Origin: an uncultured Neomegalonema sp.
GTDB taxonomy: Bacteria > Pseudomonadota > Alphaproteobacteria > Rhodobacterales > Rhodobacteraceae
Direction: 5' to 3'
Assembly (NCBI GenBank): GCA_937995735.1
Contig: CALKIZ010000060.1
Location: 1 to 52,097 of the forward strand
Length of the DNA: 52,097 bases
The position numbers and the translations under genes were made by a program. Positions 18,667 through 26,886 of the stretch are shown here, in pieces (positions within the stretch are counted from its first letter, which is position 1; each line of letters begins with the position of its first letter). The notes below the pieces were generated by a model that was not told the origin of the DNA, did no database searches, and saw only the letters and a list, made by a program, of their open reading frames with translations.

Positions 18667-19320
18667 ATGAAGTTTTTTGTCGATACCGCCGTTATCTCGG
18701 AAATCGAAGAACTCGCCGCGACCGGGATGGTCGATGGCGTTACAACAAATCCATCCTTAATTCACAAATCAGGCCGTGACTTTAAAGAAGTCATCGCCGA
18801 AATTTGCAAACTGATCCCCGGCCCTGTCAGCGCAGAAGTTGCAGCGACTGAATTTGAACAGATGGTCGCCGAAGGCCGCGAACTCGCGAAAATCGCCGCG
18901 AATGTTACGATCAAGCTGCCTTTGACATGGGATGGTCTGCGTGCCTGCCGGACGCTGGCGAATGAAGGCCGCATGACTAACGTGACACTGTGCTTTAGCG
19001 CAAATCAGGCATTGCTTGCAGCAAAGGCCGGTGCGACATTTATTTCGCCGTTTATTGGCCGTCTTGATGACATGGGCATCAACGGCATGGAGCTGATTCA
19101 CGAAATCCGTACCATCTATGATAACTATGATTTCCAAACCGAAATTCTCGCCGCATCAATCCGTACTGTGAATCATCTAAAAGATTCCGCACTGGCCGGA
19201 GCCGATGTCGCCACCATTCCACCGTCGACACTGAAATCGCTCGCTGGGCATCCGCTGACCGATAAAGGGCTAGCGGCATTCCTTGCGGATTGGGAAAAGA
19301 CGGGACAAAAGATCCTTTAA
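18667..19320 (+). CDS. tal: Transaldolase / fructose-6-phosphate aldolase (short type)
   Basis: Moves or releases a dihydroxyacetone unit from fructose-6-phosphate. The 217-residue length matches the short TalC/FSA group. It begins MKFFVDTA, with [11 protein letters not shown] (signature 1). The Schiff-base Lys is in [13 protein letters not shown], followed by [30 protein letters not shown] and [11 protein letters not shown] 18667 with CGAGGGC upstream gives the family length. It is transcribed away from the polyol operon across a 277-base gap that includes the ROK palindrome, so joint control is possible. Its substrate would be the end product of the polyol pathway. Confidence 0.92.
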   Translation: MKFFVDTAVISEIEELAATGMVDGVTTNPSLIHKSGRDFKEVIAEICKLIPGPVSAEVAATEFEQMVAEGRELAKIAANVTIKLPLTWDGLRACRTLANEGRMTNVTLCFSANQALLAAKAGATFISPFIGRLDDMGINGMELIHEIRTIYDNYDFQTEILAASIRTVNHLKDSALAGADVATIPPSTLKSLAGHPLTDKGLAAFLADWEKTGQKIL

Positions 19321-19333
19321 CAAGCCAACATCA

Positions 19334-19377
19334 CCCGCAAAAGCGGGGATAATACAGAGTCCCGAAAAAATCGGGAC
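19334..19377. repeat. Two small hairpins, REP-like
   Basis: CCCGC-AAAA-GCGGG (19334-19347), then GTCCCGA-AAAAA-TCGGGAC (19359-19377), between the transaldolase stop and the DUF484 start. The first resembles the CCCCGC-GAAA-GCGGGG palindrome at 51447-51466. They may act as a weak terminator. Confidence 0.5.
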
Positions 19378-19405
19378 CATTGAGAGCAGAGCAGGAGATT
19401 CAGGC

Positions 19406-20152
19406 ATGACCCCCGAAGGAACCGCAACTGAGGCGTTGGCCGATACGTCACGACAACACCGGATGACTCGTGCAGATGTACGCAGATATCTGGTTGAAAA
19501 TCCCGGTATCATTTTGGACGATGATGATTTTGGCCAACAAATCGTTGCCGCCGCCAGCGCCAATCTTGGCGAAAACGTCTATGACATGCAGGGCGCCGTT
19601 ATGCACCGGATGCGCCGCCGCTTGCGCGCCATTGAGGTCGAGCGCGAAGAAATGATTGATGCGGCAACTGAAAACATGGAGTCGATGAACTCAATCCATG
19701 ACGCCGTTTTAACGATGCTAGAGGCTCCGACCTTCTCCGAGTTTATCGAAATCGTCGGCGCGCGCTTTGGCGATCTACTGAATGTAGATTCCGTTCGCTT
19801 GTGTCTAGAAAGTGAGTTGGCTGAAAATGAACCGCCGGAACAGCAAAGCAATATGCTAAAGGCGATCCATCCTGGCGATGTAGACCGATTTTTCCACGGC
19901 ATGAACTGGGGCGTGACTTTGCGCGCAGGAGAGCCGGAAACACTGCACCTGCATAGCGATCAGCGCGTCACATCTGAAGCCTTGGTACGCCTCGATTTTG
20001 GGGAAGGCACGCGACCCGGCGTATTAGTCTTCGGCGCACTCGACCCTGACCGTTTTCACGACGAACAAGGCGGCGAGTTGCTTGTCTTTCTCGGTGGTGC
20101 AATCAGCCGTGTGATGCGCCGCTGGCTCGATGGAGCAGGAATGGCTGCTTGA
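19406..20152 (+). CDS. DUF484 family protein
   Basis: A 248-residue cytoplasmic protein, ATG 19406 with GCAGGAG upstream. The start region carries the DUF484 pattern VRRYLVENPGIILDDDDF, then a helical coiled stretch (MHRMRRRLRAIEVEREEMID). A GAF-like half follows, with FGDLLNVDSVRLCLE and a late GVLVFGALDPDRFH segment ending near FLGGAISRVMRRWL. The biochemical role is not settled. The family is often encoded just before xerC; here an FAD oxidoreductase gene stands between them. No membrane segments. Confidence 0.85.
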   Translation: MTPEGTATEALADTSRQHRMTRADVRRYLVENPGIILDDDDFGQQIVAAASANLGENVYDMQGAVMHRMRRRLRAIEVEREEMIDAATENMESMNSIHDAVLTMLEAPTFSEFIEIVGARFGDLLNVDSVRLCLESELAENEPPEQQSNMLKAIHPGDVDRFFHGMNWGVTLRAGEPETLHLHSDQRVTSEALVRLDFGEGTRPGVLVFGALDPDRFHDEQGGELLVFLGGAISRVMRRWLDGAGMAA

Positions 20153-20175
20153 TAGGCTTCTAACAAAACCAGTAT

Positions 20176-20194
20176 GCGCCTCCTCGTGAGGCGC
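20176..20194 (+). terminator. Stem-loop after DUF484 gene
   Basis: GCGCCTC / GAGGCGC stem with CTCGT loop, 23 bases after the DUF484 stop. There is no T-run, so it may only stall or process the transcript before the FAD oxidoreductase gene. Confidence 0.45.
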
Positions 20195-20236
20195 GTACCG
20201 CGCCACCAAAAACGTGAGCCGGTTTAAGAGGTGACA

Positions 20237-21466
20237 ATGACCCAAAAAGTGAAGGCCATTGTCATCGGCGGCGGAATTGTCGGGACAAGCGTTCTCTATA
20301 GCCTTGCTCAGCGCGGCTGGACCGACACAGTTCTTTTGGAAAAACGCAATCTAACTTCAGGCTCAACATGGCACGCCGCAGGGAATGTCACATTTTTCGG
20401 GCATTATACTGCAATCACTGATCTCTATATCAATTCGGTAAAGACTTATCTCGCCGCGTCAGAAGAATCCGGCCACGATATAGGGTTTCATCCAACCGGC
20501 AGTCTTCGCCTCGCCAATACCGCCGAGGAGCTGGCGGCCTACAAAAAAATCACCCCAGTATATGAGCGCCTTGATGCCGATTATCGGGTTATCGGTACGG
20601 CTGAAATGGCAGAAGTTCATCCTTTGCTTGAGACAAAGGGTCTGCACGGCGCAGCCCATACCCCCGGCGACGGTCATGTTGATCCATCCGGGGCCACACA
20701 TGCTTTGGCAAAAGCTGCGCGTCAACGGGGCGCACATATCCAAGTGCAAACCCCGGCACTGGCAATCCGGCAAAATGGTCAAGGATGGCAAGTCGAGACC
20801 GAGACTGATACATATTATGCCGATCATGTTGTCGTTGCGAGCAGCTTTTGGGCGCGTGAGATGCTCACGCCACTGGGCATCAACCTGCCGGTCTATCCGG
20901 TACAGCATCACGAAATCATCACTGGTCCGGTTGCGGCATTGCAAGCGCTCGATTTTGAAGTTCCCGCCGTGCGCGATCCTTATGCTCCTTCCAATACCCG
21001 TCAGGAACGGGACGGTTTTCTTTGCGGCGTCTACGAAGCCGACCCACAGTTCTGGTCGACTGACGGCATTCCTCCTGAATTCGCCGAAGAATTACTCATC
21101 CCCGATGTCGAACGGCTGGAACCCGAACTGTTGCGCGTGATCGAGCGCATACCGGCCTTCGGAGAAGCGGGCTTTAAGACAGTCAATAACGGCCCCATCG
21201 CCTATGCGCCTGACGGGTTGCCTTTGCTCGGACCAGTCAACTCGCATCCCGGTCTTTGGCTAGCCACAGCATTTAACATCGGGATCGGCACGGGCGGCGG
21301 TTCCGCCCAATTCCTGTCCGAGTGGATGGTCAATGGCCGCGCGCCTTATGATTTGTCGATGGTTTATCCATCACGCTTTGCGAACAATATCCCGAAAGAA
21401 GCAGCCCTTGCCCAAATCCACGTCACCTATGCCAAGGGCTATATCATGCCGGGCGCACCAACATGA
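20237..21466 (+). CDS. FAD-dependent amine oxidoreductase (DAO family, dimethylglycine/sarcosine dehydrogenase-like)
   Basis: A 409-residue flavoenzyme. The FAD-binding Rossmann motif AIVIGGGIVGTSVLYSLAQRG lies at the start, then LLEKRNLTSGSTWHAAGN. The STWHAAG phrase is characteristic of the dimethylglycine and sarcosine dehydrogenase branch, where the His can carry covalent FAD. The end contains IAYAPDGLPLLGP and FNIGIGTGGGSAQFLSEWM. It lacks the folate-binding GCV_T part of full dimethylglycine dehydrogenases (about 800 residues), so it is only the oxidase half. Start ATG 20237 has AAGAGGTG just upstream. Its last four bases overlap the xerC start (ATGA), so the two are coupled. The substrate is probably an N-methylated or secondary amine (inferred). 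Confidence 0.85.
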   Translation: MTQKVKAIVIGGGIVGTSVLYSLAQRGWTDTVLLEKRNLTSGSTWHAAGNVTFFGHYTAITDLYINSVKTYLAASEESGHDIGFHPTGSLRLANTAEELAAYKKITPVYERLDADYRVIGTAEMAEVHPLLETKGLHGAAHTPGDGHVDPSGATHALAKAARQRGAHIQVQTPALAIRQNGQGWQVETETDTYYADHVVVASSFWAREMLTPLGINLPVYPVQHHEIITGPVAALQALDFEVPAVRDPYAPSNTRQERDGFLCGVYEADPQFWSTDGIPPEFAEELLIPDVERLEPELLRVIERIPAFGEAGFKTVNNGPIAYAPDGLPLLGPVNSHPGLWLATAFNIGIGTGGGSAQFLSEWMVNGRAPYDLSMVYPSRFANNIPKEAALAQIHVTYAKGYIMPGAPT

Positions 21467-22443
21467 GACACGCCCGCACCGCTGATATTCTACTAGATCA
21501 ATGGCTCTCCTCCCTGATTGCGCGCGGGATGAGCCAATATACGATTGACGGCTATCGCCACGATGTCTCGGTATTCCTTGCCGGATTTGCGAACGACCTC
21601 TCGCCTAATAGCAGCGCACATGATGCCGAACCCGACTTACTGCTGCCTTTACAAAATCTGTCTGTTTCCGACTTGTCGCGCGTATCCCCTGCCGATTTAC
21701 GGAGTTGGATGGCAAAGCTCCGCGTTGATGGTTTGGGTAAAGCCTCCGTTTCACGGGCACTATCCGCATTGAAGACGTTTTACAGCTATGCCGCTGATAC
21801 CCATGGCGTGAAAGCTGATCCCGTGCGTGCGGCGCGGGGACCGCGTGCGCCAAAACCGTTACCAAGACCGCTCGCCCCTGCCGATGCAATGCTGGTGCTC
21901 GACTCTACCGAGTTGACCACAGATAAAGACTGGATTGCTCTGCGTGATACGGCAGCTTTGACGGTGCTCTATGGGTGCGGGTTACGCATATCAGAAGGCT
22001 TATCGCTAAAAGGCAAAGACGCGCCGCTTGGCAAGACTTTACGCATTACCGGCAAAGGCGGCAAAGAACGCCAAGTCCCTGTTCTCGAACAAGCGCGCGA
22101 GGCAGTGGAGGCGTACCGCGCCGCCTGTCCGTTCACACTAGAAGCCGACAAGCCACTCTTTCGCGGCGCACGAGGCGGTGCATTAAACCCAAGGGTTTTG
22201 CGCGGCACGATGATGCAAGTCCGGCTAATGTTGGGCCTTCCGGATGATGCGACCCCACATGCCCTGCGCCACAGCTTTGCGACGCATCTGATGGAGGCGG
22301 GAGGCGATTTGCGTGCGATCCAAACATTGCTCGGTCATGCCAGCCTCTCAACGACGCAGCGCTATACCGCAGTCGATGAAGAACGCTTATTGTCGGTCTA
22401 TGAAAAGGCACATCCGTCAGCGACCGGCGCTTTGAGGGACTAA
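21463..22443 (+). CDS. xerC: Tyrosine recombinase XerC
   Basis: Resolves chromosome dimers together with XerD at dif. The 326-residue protein has an N-terminal SAM-like core-binding domain (residues ~10-115) and a catalytic domain with all six residues visible: Arg in YGCGLRISE, Lys in TGKGGKERQVP, His and Arg in HALRHSFATHL, His in LLGHASLST and Tyr in TQRYTAVD. The DUF484 gene upstream supports XerC rather than XerD or an integrase. No attachment site or phage gene is nearby, so this is the housekeeping recombinase. Confidence 0.9.
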   Translation: MRHARTADILLDQWLSSLIARGMSQYTIDGYRHDVSVFLAGFANDLSPNSSAHDAEPDLLLPLQNLSVSDLSRVSPADLRSWMAKLRVDGLGKASVSRALSALKTFYSYAADTHGVKADPVRAARGPRAPKPLPRPLAPADAMLVLDSTELTTDKDWIALRDTAALTVLYGCGLRISEGLSLKGKDAPLGKTLRITGKGGKERQVPVLEQAREAVEAYRAACPFTLEADKPLFRGARGGALNPRVLRGTMMQVRLMLGLPDDATPHALRHSFATHLMEAGGDLRAIQTLLGHASLSTTQRYTAVDEERLLSVYEKAHPSATGALRD

Positions 22444-22453
22444 TCTCCCTCCA

Positions 22454-22921
22454 TTATTCCGGTGCTTTCGCTTGCCATGTTTCAATGGCTTCGGCCAATT
22501 CTTCCACCTCTTCGCATTCAGCGGGACAAACCGTTTTCAGGCGCGCAAGATTTGCCTTAGCCTTATCGACATCATCGAAAAGCAAAAACAGCTCTCCTTG
22601 ATACTCCAAAGCACCAAGATGATCAGGGTCAATGCGCAAGGCCCGCGCATAATCCAACCCGCTTCGCTCTAAATCACCCAGATTACGCCTTGCATAACCG
22701 AGCAGATTAAAAATATCGGCATTGCCGGGTTGTGTCTCAGCTAACGACATTAATAGAGGAAGCGCTTCCTCAAATTTTTCAGCTTCAATGAATGCCTGCG
22801 CGTCCGGCAAGCCTTCCGTCTTCGTCACGGAGGCAGTATTACTCCAGTCGAAATCGACGGGGGCCGCCATTGTGTTAGTCGTCACCAAAAAAGCGAGCAC
22901 CAAAGAAAACTGCGCCATCAT
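22454..22921 (-). CDS. Exported TPR-repeat protein
   Basis: About 155 residues. ATG 22921 is preferred because TGAGG lies just upstream and a signal peptide follows (MMAQFSLVLAFLVTTNTMAA). The mature part has two to three tetratricopeptide helices: ALPLLMSLAETQPGNADIFN, LLGYARRNLGDLERSGLDYA, and RALRIDPDHLGALEYQGELF. A Cys pair is found in TVCPAEC. It is likely a periplasmic protein-protein adaptor. The longer reading up to 22957 overlaps the methyltransferase gene and is less likely. Confidence 0.75.
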   Translation of the reverse strand: MMAQFSLVLAFLVTTNTMAAPVDFDWSNTASVTKTEGLPDAQAFIEAEKFEEALPLLMSLAETQPGNADIFNLLGYARRNLGDLERSGLDYARALRIDPDHLGALEYQGELFLLFDDVDKAKANLARLKTVCPAECEEVEELAEAIETWQAKAPE

Positions 22922-22949
22922 AACCTCACAAAGAGAGTATCGCATACCA

Positions 22950-24029
22950 TTATACACGCCGGAAGACGCCCACTATCTCGATATGCGTGGACCAGCGGAA
23001 TTGATCGACCGGCAACACGCTTTCCAGTTTGTACCCTCCTGCAACAAGGATTGCAGCATCACGCGCAAAGCTGCTCGGCATACAAGACACGGCAACCACA
23101 ACCGGTACGGTTGATTGGGCAATCTCGGGAGCTTGGGCCTTTGCCCCCGCACGGGGAGGATCAAAAACAATCGCGTCGAATTTGTGCAACTCATCCGCCA
23201 GAATCGGCCTTCGAAAAAGATCACGGGTCACAGCAGCAAGTGTGCGCAGCCCCTCTGCTTGTCGCCATCCGGCGTCAAGCGCGGCAATCATAGCCGCATC
23301 ACCTTCGACCGCCGTAACCGTCGCGCGCTCGGCGAGCGGAAGCGAAAACGCACCGCAACCGGCGAAAAGGTCAATCACTGTCTTGGCACCGCTCACCGCC
23401 TCAATCACTGAATCCCGTAGCATCGTTTCCCCCGTTGCGGATGCCTGCAAAAAGGCCCCCGCTGGCGGAACAACCCAAGCAGAGCCAAACCGCTGAACCG
23501 GAGGCCGCGCCTGAACCACCGGCTCCGTGTTCCAGACCAAACGAGCAAGGTTCATGGCTTCTGCAGCTTGTCCCAATGCTTCACGCAACGGAAGGTCTAG
23601 TTCTTTGCCATCCATAACAGAGACATCAAGACCGGCATCACTGACTGTCACAGTCACAGATAAAGCGCGTTTACGGGGAGCACCGATCCGCAACAGGTCG
23701 GCAAGTTCCGGTAAAGCCTTTAAAATTTCTGGTCGTGCAACTTTGCAATCTGGTACAGGAATAACAGTGTGTGAGCTTGCGCCATAAAACCCGAGCACCG
23801 AGGTTTTCTTAGTCCGTTGATACGCCAGCTTCACACGGCGACGGTCGGAAGCCGGAACGGTCTTAGTGTCCACAACCGGCGCATCGATACCCGCCGCGCG
23901 CAAAGCCCGAATAATCCCTTCACGTTTCCAGGCCGCGACATCGGCATCGCTACGATCCTGCATAGTGCAGCCACCGCAAGCGCCGAAATGTGGACAGGGC
24001 GGAATTATCGTGTCTCGGGTTGCGTTCAT
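22950..24029 (-). CDS. Class I SAM-dependent RNA uracil-5-methyltransferase (TrmA/RlmC/RlmD family)
   Basis: A 359-residue enzyme that methylates uracil-C5 in rRNA or tRNA. A 4Fe-4S site is marked by Cys 12, 18 and 21 (CPHFGACGGC), with a fourth Cys near residue 95 (DCKVARP). The N-terminal TRAM domain found in RlmD is absent. The SAM site is VIDLFAGCGAFSLPLAE, motif IV is FDPPRAGAKAQ, and the nucleophilic Cys lies in AVSCMPSSFARD. Which uracil is modified cannot be told from sequence. Confidence 0.87.
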   Translation of the reverse strand: MNATRDTIIPPCPHFGACGGCTMQDRSDADVAAWKREGIIRALRAAGIDAPVVDTKTVPASDRRRVKLAYQRTKKTSVLGFYGASSHTVIPVPDCKVARPEILKALPELADLLRIGAPRKRALSVTVTVSDAGLDVSVMDGKELDLPLREALGQAAEAMNLARLVWNTEPVVQARPPVQRFGSAWVVPPAGAFLQASATGETMLRDSVIEAVSGAKTVIDLFAGCGAFSLPLAERATVTAVEGDAAMIAALDAGWRQAEGLRTLAAVTRDLFRRPILADELHKFDAIVFDPPRAGAKAQAPEIAQSTVPVVVAVSCMPSSFARDAAILVAGGYKLESVLPVDQFRWSTHIEIVGVFRRV

Positions 24030-24085
24030 CAGACTGTCTATAGGGTCACAGCGGGGTTAAGTCGCACAAAAAGACCGCGAGCCAC

Positions 24086-24772
24086 CTACGCAACACTATC
24101 AATAGCGCGCTGGATAGCGGCGATGCGTTTGGGTATGGACGGGTGGTTGGCAAGCCAAGAGATGGGCGCGCCCCGCCCTTTCGACAATGTATCGAGCTTT
24201 TCCAACAATGAAATACTCGCCGCAGGATCAAGACCGGATCGTTGCATTAGAGCGACCGCGAACGCATCCGCTTGATATTCATCGGTACGGCTAAGACGCA
24301 TTTGCAAAAAACGTCCGACCAAGTTTGCTATTTGCCCGCTTAGTCCGCGCAGAGCAGCGGGCAGAAACGCAGAGGCAGCGGCTCGAGCAGCTGTTTCGAT
24401 CTTCCATGCTTTGCGTCGCCGCGCTTGATGACCCAGCGATAGATGCGCAATTTCATGCGCTATAACGGCGGCAAGTTCTGAGCTTGTTAACATGCCTTCC
24501 CGATATTTGTCGATCAGACCACGAGTCAGGAATATTCGGCCATCCGGGGCCGCCAAACAATTGATGGGATCCACATCATAGACATCGACTTGGAGGGCAT
24601 TATATCCGAGCGCCCCTCGAAACCGCTGAATAGCCTCTAACAACGGTCCTTCGGCGAGACGCTTAGATTTATTGTTAAGATCGCGAAGCATTGCCCGCTC
24701 CGACCCCCGCATTTGAAACCATGCATAGGCGATCATTGCGAGGATCGGAGCGAATTTTATGAATATGGCCAT
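24086..24772 (-). CDS. M48-family membrane metallopeptidase
   Basis: A 228-residue protein starting at ATG 24772 with AGAGGTC upstream. It has one N-terminal membrane segment (IFIKFAPILAMIAYAWF). The zinc motif is HEIAHLSLGH, followed by the third ligand region DEYQADAFAVALM. The end has NHPSIPKRIAAI, the normal close of M48 domains. This is smaller than HtpX (about 290 residues). The EF-hand membrane protein gene lies 17 bases upstream, so the pair is probably co-transcribed. Likely role: quality control of membrane proteins (family knowledge). Confidence 0.85.
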   Translation of the reverse strand: MAIFIKFAPILAMIAYAWFQMRGSERAMLRDLNNKSKRLAEGPLLEAIQRFRGALGYNALQVDVYDVDPINCLAAPDGRIFLTRGLIDKYREGMLTSSELAAVIAHEIAHLSLGHQARRRKAWKIETAARAAASAFLPAALRGLSGQIANLVGRFLQMRLSRTDEYQADAFAVALMQRSGLDPAASISLLEKLDTLSKGRGAPISWLANHPSIPKRIAAIQRAIDSVA

Positions 24773-24789
24773 GACCTCTAATTTGGAGG

Positions 24790-25083
24790 TTATTGCCGTC
24801 CGATCAAGCGTTCTCGGATATCCAAGACCACAAAACCAACGCCGACTGATATAATTGTCGTCACAAAGGTCATAACAGCCGTAAGCACCTGCAAAGTCAC
24901 CAATTGCCAGACAGCTGTCAGCAAACCAATCGCCAGCGACACCCATAGAATAATGCCAAAGAACTCGATAATCTTGCTACGGATGCCTGTGGCTTCCAAA
25001 TCGGCCATGTTCAGCTTCCCGTCACGGTTCGCGTCCATACGCTCACGGGCCGCTTTAACGCCGCTGCTTTCTTCAATTGGCAT
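24790..25083 (-). CDS. Small membrane protein with an EF-hand loop
   Basis: A 97-residue protein from ATG 25083 (GGGAG upstream). Residues ~14-30 form a canonical EF-hand loop, DANRDGKLNMAD, with Asp/Asn/Asp at positions 1, 3 and 5, Gly at 6 and Asp at 12. Two hydrophobic segments follow (IIEFFGIILWVSLAIGLLTA and VLTAVMTFVTTIISVGVGFVV). It precedes the M48 peptidase gene by 17 bases. A calcium-sensing partner of that peptidase is a reasonable guess, not a demonstrated role. Confidence 0.75.
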   Translation of the reverse strand: MPIEESSGVKAARERMDANRDGKLNMADLEATGIRSKIIEFFGIILWVSLAIGLLTAVWQLVTLQVLTAVMTFVTTIISVGVGFVVLDIRERLIGRQ

Positions 25084-25151
25084 GTTCGAAACTCCCAAAC
25101 AATGTAATAACTTTGGAACTATAGCAGCTTACACCGGCGATGTTGAGTCCC

Positions 25152-26258
25152 TCAACTTCCCATGCCGCGCGCCGAAACCGGCCATACCTCCTCGACCTTA
25201 CCCTTTCGCACAGCGATAATCTGATCGTGCAAGTTCACGGTTGGGTCACAATGGCCGGGAATCAGCCATAGCTGATCGTTAAGATGCAAACTATTGGCAG
25301 GATCTTTAATGACGCCGTGTTCATCAGATGCGTCATTGTAGATGAGATCTTCTCGACCAGAAACGAGAGACAATCCGCAATCTATGCTGGCGGCTTTATG
25401 CCCTGCATCGCAAACTGCGCGGCCATCGCCAGCAACAGACATTATAGAGGTCAGCACAAAAAGCGCGTTTTGAAAAGGAAGAGGCGTATCGTCTTTTTGC
25501 CTGACCCTCCCGTAATCCGTATCCATGAAAACATAAGAGCCGCATTGTAACTCGTTATAAACGCCCGACCCGGCCTCGAAGGGATGTGTTCCTGTGCCAG
25601 CCCCCGCAACAATGTCGCAAGCAAGTCCTGCTTCTTTGAGCATTTCCACTGTTTGCGTTGTTTGTGCGATCACGGCATCGACTGCCGCTTTGCGCTCGGC
25701 ATGATCATAGATGTGTTGGGCATGGCCCTGATAGGCTTGCAAGCCAACAAAGCGTAAGCCGTCCGCTGCCGCTATTTGTTTCGCAAGGATAACTGCGTCC
25801 GCCCCCGGCTTTACACCGCAGCGCCCGTTGCCGACATCAATCTCAACCAAGACTTCCAGCGATACACTGCGGTCCGACATTACCCGCGAAAGAGCCGCGA
25901 TATTGTCGCTGTCATCGACGCAAATCAGAACGCGCGCCTTTTCGGTCAACGCCGCCACGCGCGCGACCTTGGCTGGCGCGGTGACTTGGTTCGAGATCAT
26001 GACATCAGTAATACCGCCCGCTACCAATGCTTCGGCCTCGGCGGTCTTTTGAACACAAACACCGCACGCCCCGCCGCGTGTTATCTGCAATTTGGCTACA
26101 TCGACAGATTTGTGAGTCTTAGCATGAGCACGAAGACGAACACCCGCCCGTTCCACATAGTCACGCATATGATCGAGATTGGCTTCGAACGCATCAAGAT
26201 CGACAATCAACGCTGGTGTATCTAGCTCCGCGATGGATATGCCCCGTTCGGGAATCAC
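25152..26258 (-). CDS. DSD1-type PLP enzyme (D-threonine aldolase / 3-hydroxyaspartate aldolase-like)
   Basis: A 368-residue fold-type III PLP enzyme. I start at GTG 26258, which has GGAGG 8 bases upstream and gives the family beginning (ISIAELDTPALIVDLDAFEANL). An upstream TTG is possible. The PLP Lys is in RAHAKTHKSVD, followed by GVCVQKTAEAEAL, EIDVGNGRCGV and QAYQGHAQH. The C-terminal domain carries the divalent-metal ligands expected from His/Cys in HGVIKD and PGHCDPTVNLHD. The family cleaves or dehydrates D-3-hydroxy amino acids such as D-threonine or 3-hydroxyaspartate, giving glycine plus an aldehyde. The other beta-hydroxyaspartate-cycle genes are not adjacent, so the substrate is open. 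Confidence 0.85.
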   Translation of the reverse strand: MIPERGISIAELDTPALIVDLDAFEANLDHMRDYVERAGVRLRAHAKTHKSVDVAKLQITRGGACGVCVQKTAEAEALVAGGITDVMISNQVTAPAKVARVAALTEKARVLICVDDSDNIAALSRVMSDRSVSLEVLVEIDVGNGRCGVKPGADAVILAKQIAAADGLRFVGLQAYQGHAQHIYDHAERKAAVDAVIAQTTQTVEMLKEAGLACDIVAGAGTGTHPFEAGSGVYNELQCGSYVFMDTDYGRVRQKDDTPLPFQNALFVLTSIMSVAGDGRAVCDAGHKAASIDCGLSLVSGREDLIYNDASDEHGVIKDPANSLHLNDQLWLIPGHCDPTVNLHDQIIAVRKGKVEEVWPVSARGMGS

Positions 26259-26385
26259 GACTTTATCCTCCAGCGATAATATGAACCGCTTCTCACTTTG
26301 CCTTTTACTGTCTGATACAGCCAAACAAAATCAGGGTATTCACAACTCACATCTAAAGGCCCGAAAATCGTTAATCTTGCCGAAG

Positions 26386-26886
26386 CTAAATCCCAAAAAT
26401 CGACGTCGACACATCCTCGAGGCTTTCCGTACCGCCTCGATAATATGGTAGTTCTTTGATTCCGCGTGCGATTATCTCATTGTGATCATCAAGTGCCTCA
26501 ACTTCCCACACATATAGGTGAGCACGCGAATCTGGGCATGGCCCATCATATTTGAATGCACCGAGCGGAATGTCAGCACCCGTGTAACTGATTGTGCCGC
26601 CGCCGTGTTCGAAAGGTTTATTAAATCCGGTGCTACCGCTTGGGTTATAGGCGCGGCGGTTGCGGTCATAGAGGTTAAACTTCAGAAACGCAGTACCTTC
26701 TGGTACATCGGTTATCGTAAAGGGCGGTGAATTAATATCGCGGCAGCCATTCGTTTGATCCCAAGTGAAATCAACACCCAAAACTGGAGTATTCGCTGAA
26801 CTTACTTCAAGCGCAGGGGGCAATGTTGTTTGATTACAAGCAGAAACCACAGCCACGAAACTGAATAGCAACACGCTACGCATCAT
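26386..26886 (-). CDS. Lipoprotein with PEBP (YbhB/YbcL)-like domain
   Basis: A 166-residue protein. The signal ends in a lipobox VSAC (Cys 17). The remaining ~150 residues match the phosphatidylethanolamine-binding-protein layout: SPPFTITDVPEGTAFLKF resembles the SPP-x-W-x-x-x-P-x-GT start, and YDGPCPDSRAHLYVWEVEALD is the GPCP-x-x-x-H-x-Y signature followed by the Ala-Leu-Asp strand. Bacterial members are usually soluble; a lipid-anchored one is less common. It begins next to the moaA stop, so it may be carried on the moaA transcript. The ligand is unknown. Confidence 0.7.
   Translation of the reverse strand: MMRSVLLFSFVAVVSACNQTTLPPALEVSSANTPVLGVDFTWDQTNGCRDINSPPFTITDVPEGTAFLKFNLYDRNRRAYNPSGSTGFNKPFEHGGGTISYTGADIPLGAFKYDGPCPDSRAHLYVWEVEALDDHNEIIARGIKELPYYRGGTESLEDVSTSIFGI

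Noticed and set aside
21463-22443. xerC as a mobile-element integrase
   Set aside because: DUF484 neighbour, typical XerC length, no attachment sites or phage genes, so it is a housekeeping recombinase.
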